Source: Rhizobium album
Lineage (GTDB): Bacteria > Pseudomonadota > Alphaproteobacteria > Rhizobiales > Rhizobiaceae
Length of the DNA stretch: 64,000 bases
Assembly (NCBI RefSeq): GCF_003122325.1
Contig: NZ_QFBC01000002.1
Span: 124,001-188,000 of the forward strand
Direction of reading: 5' to 3'
Shown: positions 61,779 to 64,000 of the stretch, piece by piece
How positions within the stretch are numbered: position 1 is the first letter of the stretch
How the letters are laid out: each line of letters opens with the position of its first letter
Program-made: the position numbers and the translations under genes
Notes under the pieces: generated by a model
What the model saw: the letters and a program-made list of their open reading frames with translations, nothing else
What the model was told of the DNA's origin: nothing
Database searches by the model: none

Positions 61779-62093
61779 TCAGATGCCTTCGACGGCATTG
61801 AAGCCTTCGAAGGACGGCGGTCCGAGATAGATCGCCTTGTGGTCGCCGGCGTTGCGATGGGCAGCACGGAAATTTTCCGACTTGGTCCAGTCGGAGAAAT
61901 GCTGCTCGCTTTCCCAGATCGTGTGCGAGGCGTACAATGTGTACCCCTCGTCGGCATTGGTCTTGCCGCGCAGCATGTGGAACTGCTGGAAACCCGGCAT
62001 TTCCGAAAGCGTCGAATTGCGGTTGCGCCAGATATCCTCGAAAGCCGTTTCCGACCCGACTGCCACCTTGAACCGATTCATCGCTACAAACAT
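61779..62093 (-). CDS. IsdG/HmuQ-like heme-degrading monooxygenase
   Basis: 104 residues of the ABM fold. The IsdG catalytic triad spacing is kept: Asn6 (MNRF), Trp69 (SDWT) and His79 (AAHR). LYASHTIWES and AHRNAGDHKAIYLG resemble rhizobial HmuQ. It should open the heme ring to release iron in the cytosol. The genes upstream on the same strand (DUF2325, tonB) support a heme-use module. Gene symbol withheld because HmuQ and HmuD are hard to tell apart by eye. Confidence 0.82.
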   Translation of the reverse strand: MFVAMNRFKVAVGSETAFEDIWRNRNSTLSEMPGFQQFHMLRGKTNADEGYTLYASHTIWESEQHFSDWTKSENFRAAHRNAGDHKAIYLGPPSFEGFNAVEGI

Positions 62094-62104
62094 TGTTGCC
62101 TCTC

Positions 62105-62383
62105 TCAGACTTGCCGTTTCCTTGAGCTTTTTTCTCCGGTTTTGGCAGCGAAAGCAACGATATTCTTGCCGTCGCGGGCGGCATCCCCAAGCGGCTCGAC
62201 AGGCTCTTCGCCCGGCCGGCGCGCTTCCCAGGCCGGGAAGGTCTCCACATTCGGATATTGCAACCGTTTCAGATGATCCCGCCGCAGCAGTTCATACAGT
62301 TCCGGCACCAGGCCGTCGCCGTTCTGCGCCGCCAGCTTGTGCAGGCCGATCATCATGAAGCCGTTATGGCACTCGTCGCTCAT
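62105..62383 (-). CDS. Hypothetical protein next to DUF2325 gene
   Basis: 92 residues from the ATG at 62383, which overlaps the stop of the DUF2325 gene (ATGA), so the pair is coupled. HNGFMMIGLHKLAAQNGDGL and LYELLRRDHLKRLQYPNVET look helical. Its basic C-terminus ends KSSRKRQV. No known domain is recognised. The place between DUF2325 and the heme oxygenase points to a heme or iron role. Confidence 0.68.
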   Translation of the reverse strand: MSDECHNGFMMIGLHKLAAQNGDGLVPELYELLRRDHLKRLQYPNVETFPAWEARRPGEEPVEPLGDAARDGKNIVAFAAKTGEKSSRKRQV

Positions 62384-62784
62384 TTTGTATCTCGTTCGTG
62401 CATGGTCAGGAGCGCGCGCTCCAGGCTCGACTTGCTGCCGTTGCGCAAGGGAATGAATGCCTTGCCGAACTTCTTGCAGCCGCTCTTCACGCGCAGACAG
62501 GCGTCGTGGCTGATGCAGTCGATCGGGCAGAAGACGCAATCCACCGAAGGCAGGACGGTGTCGATGCGCGACACGGCCTCACGCAGCCCGCCGTCATGAT
62601 GAATAAGCTCGGCACCGTAGCTGCTGGCGATCTGGCGCAGGTGTGCCACCTGGCAGTCCCGTCCACCGACATAAAGGAAGCTGCGGCCATCGAGGCTCGA
62701 TCTGCCGTTGTCGACTGCGGCCGCCTGCGGCTGCGCCTCCTCACGGCTGTTGCGGTCGGAACCCTTCTTGAACTTCTTGGCCAT
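62380..62784 (-). CDS. DUF2325 domain protein
   Basis: 134 residues. The N-terminus is basic (AKKFKKGSDRNSREEAQ). The DUF2325 core starts SFLYVGGRDCQVAHLRQIA and contains VDCVFCPIDCISHDACLRVK, with several conserved cysteines that could bind metal or be redox-active. DUF2325 genes often stand near iron- and heme-uptake genes. Divergence from any transcript on the right is none; tonB is read in the same direction upstream of it. Confidence 0.8.
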   Translation of the reverse strand: MAKKFKKGSDRNSREEAQPQAAAVDNGRSSLDGRSFLYVGGRDCQVAHLRQIASSYGAELIHHDGGLREAVSRIDTVLPSVDCVFCPIDCISHDACLRVKSGCKKFGKAFIPLRNGSKSSLERALLTMHERDTK

Positions 62785-62848
62785 CCTGCACCCGTTTCGC
62801 TGTTTCGACGGTCGCGCTGACTCGTCAACGCGGCTGGACCCTAATAAA

Positions 62849-62905
62849 CTTGATTATAAGAGTAAAGTATAAAGTAGACTCTTTTCATCATATTATTTCA
62901 CGCTT
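62849..62905 (-). promoter_or_regulatory. AT-rich promoter region of the DUF2325 unit
   Basis: A very AT-rich block in a GC-rich genome, between the tonB terminator and the DUF2325 gene. It contains TTGATTATAAGAGTAAAG. It may hold an iron-responsive (RirA/Irr/Fur-type) site, but I could not match a consensus. Confidence 0.4.
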
Positions 62906-62916
62906 CCGTAGGCATG

Positions 62917-62948
62917 AAAAAACCCGCGACGGCAGGGGCGTCGCGGGT
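62917..62948 (-). terminator. Rho-independent terminator of tonB
   Basis: On the minus strand, ACCCGCGACG pairs with CGTCGCGGGT and the stem runs directly into TTTTTT. It lies 20 bases after the tonB stop. Confidence 0.88.
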
Positions 62949-62967
62949 CTGGGACGACAGCTGCAGG

Positions 62968-64000
62968 TTATCGTCCGGTAACTTGCACTTCCTGGGAGAA
63001 GGACCAGCTCGGCTTGCCCCATTCCGCCGGCAGCGGCGGGAATGGCGAGGCACGGCGGACACCGTCGAGCACCGCCTTGTCGAGTTCCGGCACGCCGGAG
63101 CTGCGGGCGACGGACAGCGAGGTCAGCGACCCCGAGGAACCGATCGTCAGCCGGACACGGACGCTGATCGACGATTTTTCGCGCTTGAAGGCGGAGGGAA
63201 CCCGCACTGAGCGGCGAATCTTCGACTGTACCTTGCCGGGATAGTTGGCGACCGCCGCACTGCCGGCGTTCGAGCTGCGGCCGGAATTCTTCGAACCGTT
63301 CTGGTTTTCGCTCGCCTGTTCCTGGCCGTCGGCCGATCCCTTCTTGCGATCCTGGCGGGCATCGCCCTGGGCGCCGGCCTGGCGCTTGGTATCCGGCTTC
63401 TTCTTCGGTTTTTCCACAAGCTTCTGCTTGGGCTTTTCAACCGGTTTCTTCTCGACAGGTTTCTTCTCGACAGGTTTCTTGGCAACCGGCTTTTCTTCCA
63501 CCGGCTTGATCTCTTCGATCGGCTTCTCGACGGGCTGGACCGGCGTGGCTTCCGTCACCTCCACCGTCTCGACGGGCTGGACCGTCGGCGTGACGGGGGT
63601 CGCCTCGGTCACTTCGACGGTCTCGGGAAGCGCCGACGCGATCGGCTGGGTGACGATCGGCTCGGCCGGCACCGCCGAGGTCAGAACCTCGGGCTCCAGC
63701 GCGGCAACCGCTTCGGTCTCGACGATCGACGACTGGACGGGCACGGCTTCCGTCACCATTTCCACCGGTTCGGTCGGCTCGGCCTCCACCGGCTGCGCTT
63801 CGGTGGTTTCCACAGGCTCGGCCTGCTGTGTGTCCACCGGTTCGGCCTGCTGGGTTTCGACCGGAACGGCTTCCGCCGTTTCGACGGGTTCGACGGCCTC
63901 TGTCTCGACTGCCTCGGGCTCGGCCGGCTCGACCATGTCCGGCTCGACCTCCTCGGCGGAAACGATCTCCGGATCGCCGGCGGCAAGCTGGTCGAACTCC
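62968..64000 (-). CDS. tonB: TonB family energy transducer, N-terminus beyond window
   Basis: About 343 residues are visible and the frame stays open to the right edge, so the membrane anchor is not seen. A very long Pro/Glu/Val-rich linker covers most of the piece, with repeats such as AEPVETTEAQPVEAEP and KKPVEKKPVEK; this spans the periplasm. The C-terminal TonB domain has VRLTIGSSGSLTSLSVARSS-GVPELDKAVLDGVRRASPFP. With the heme oxygenase and DUF2325 genes it probably energises a heme or siderophore receptor. Confidence 0.9.
   Translation of the reverse strand, partial: EFDQLAAGDPEIVSAEEVEPDMVEPAEPEAVETEAVEPVETAEAVPVETQQAEPVDTQQAEPVETTEAQPVEAEPTEPVEMVTEAVPVQSSIVETEAVAALEPEVLTSAVPAEPIVTQPIASALPETVEVTEATPVTPTVQPVETVEVTEATPVQPVEKPIEEIKPVEEKPVAKKPVEKKPVEKKPVEKPKQKLVEKPKKKPDTKRQAGAQGDARQDRKKGSADGQEQASENQNGSKNSGRSSNAGSAAVANYPGKVQSKIRRSVRVPSAFKREKSSISVRVRLTIGSSGSLTSLSVARSSGVPELDKAVLDGVRRASPFPPLPAEWGKPSWSFSQEVQVTGR

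Noticed and set aside
62968-63936. Short tandem-like repeats at the right end, possible CRISPR or VNTR
   Set aside because: They are codon-level repeats for Pro, Val, Glu and Lys in the TonB linker, in frame and of uneven length, with no unique spacers.
1-64000. CRISPR arrays, complete insertion sequences, rRNA genes, vir or nod genes
   Set aside because: None seen. chvE alone does not imply a Ti plasmid, and no transposase with inverted repeats was found.

Overview
The window reads as a high-G+C alphaproteobacterial chromosome segment, most likely from the Rhizobiaceae (Rhizobium, Agrobacterium, Ensifer or Shinella type). The best markers are the gbpR-chvE-gguABC sugar locus, an L-arabonate pathway dehydratase close in layout to the Rhizobium enzyme, a ThuA/ThuB-like pair, a cyoABCD oxidase followed by SURF1, a rhizobial-type heme module (IsdG-like HmuQ, DUF2325, TonB), and short palindromic intergenic repeats of the kind common in rhizobia. 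The genus cannot be fixed from the sequence alone.

Layout. Positions 1-6576 (minus strand) hold a branched-chain-type ABC transporter operon (SDR, Tat-exported binding protein, LivG, LivF, LivH, LivM, zinc alcohol dehydrogenase). It is read away from a divergent XylR_N/V4R regulator (6893-8512) that looks like a sigma-54 activator without the sigma-54 contact motif. tRNA-Glu (8685-8759) and tRNA-Arg (20668-20744, minus) face each other across a roughly 12-kb insert that is visibly poorer in G+C. The insert starts with a dead tyrosine integrase and ends with a truncated epoxide hydrolase. It carries a sugar-type ABC importer with two permeases, one fused to a strictosidine-synthase/SMP-30 domain, plus a second such protein, a NIPSNAP protein, two SDR dehydrogenases and a regulator built from two GntR/FCD units in tandem.

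Positions 20979-31584 hold a small membrane protein, a J-domain-like protein, gbpR, chvE, gguA, gguB, gguC, an aldehyde dehydrogenase and an L-arabonate dehydratase. Together these encode uptake of aldoses and the last three steps of oxidative L-arabinose breakdown to 2-oxoglutarate. An HWE histidine kinase follows. Positions 33598-44621 hold a mirrored locus: a plus-strand group (alpha/beta hydrolase, peptide-type binding protein, C45 acyltransferase-like protein) converges on a minus-strand operon (C45 protein, DppB, DppC, fused DppDF ATPase, alpha/beta hydrolase, MOSC protein), with a divergent two-HTH GntR regulator. It looks like import and hydrolysis of an unknown amide or ester compound.

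Positions 44643-51699 hold an MFS transporter, cyoABCD with His/Met-rich tails, SURF1 and a small unknown protein. Positions 51862-57768 hold a lipid-type cluster resembling the uncharacterised E. coli ynbABCD genes: CDP-alcohol phosphatidyltransferase, hydrolase/methyltransferase fusion, PAP2/dual-specificity phosphatase fusion, an unknown membrane protein, an acyltransferase and a CdsA-like cytidylyltransferase. The rest holds a Gfo/Idh-ThuA pair, an SMR pump with its TetR regulator and operator, a truncated hemoglobin, a DUF423 protein, and the heme/TonB module, which runs off the right edge.

The least described parts are the tRNA-flanked island with its transporter-lactonase fusion and double GntR regulator, the mirrored C45/hydrolase/ABC locus, and the ynb-like lipid cluster.
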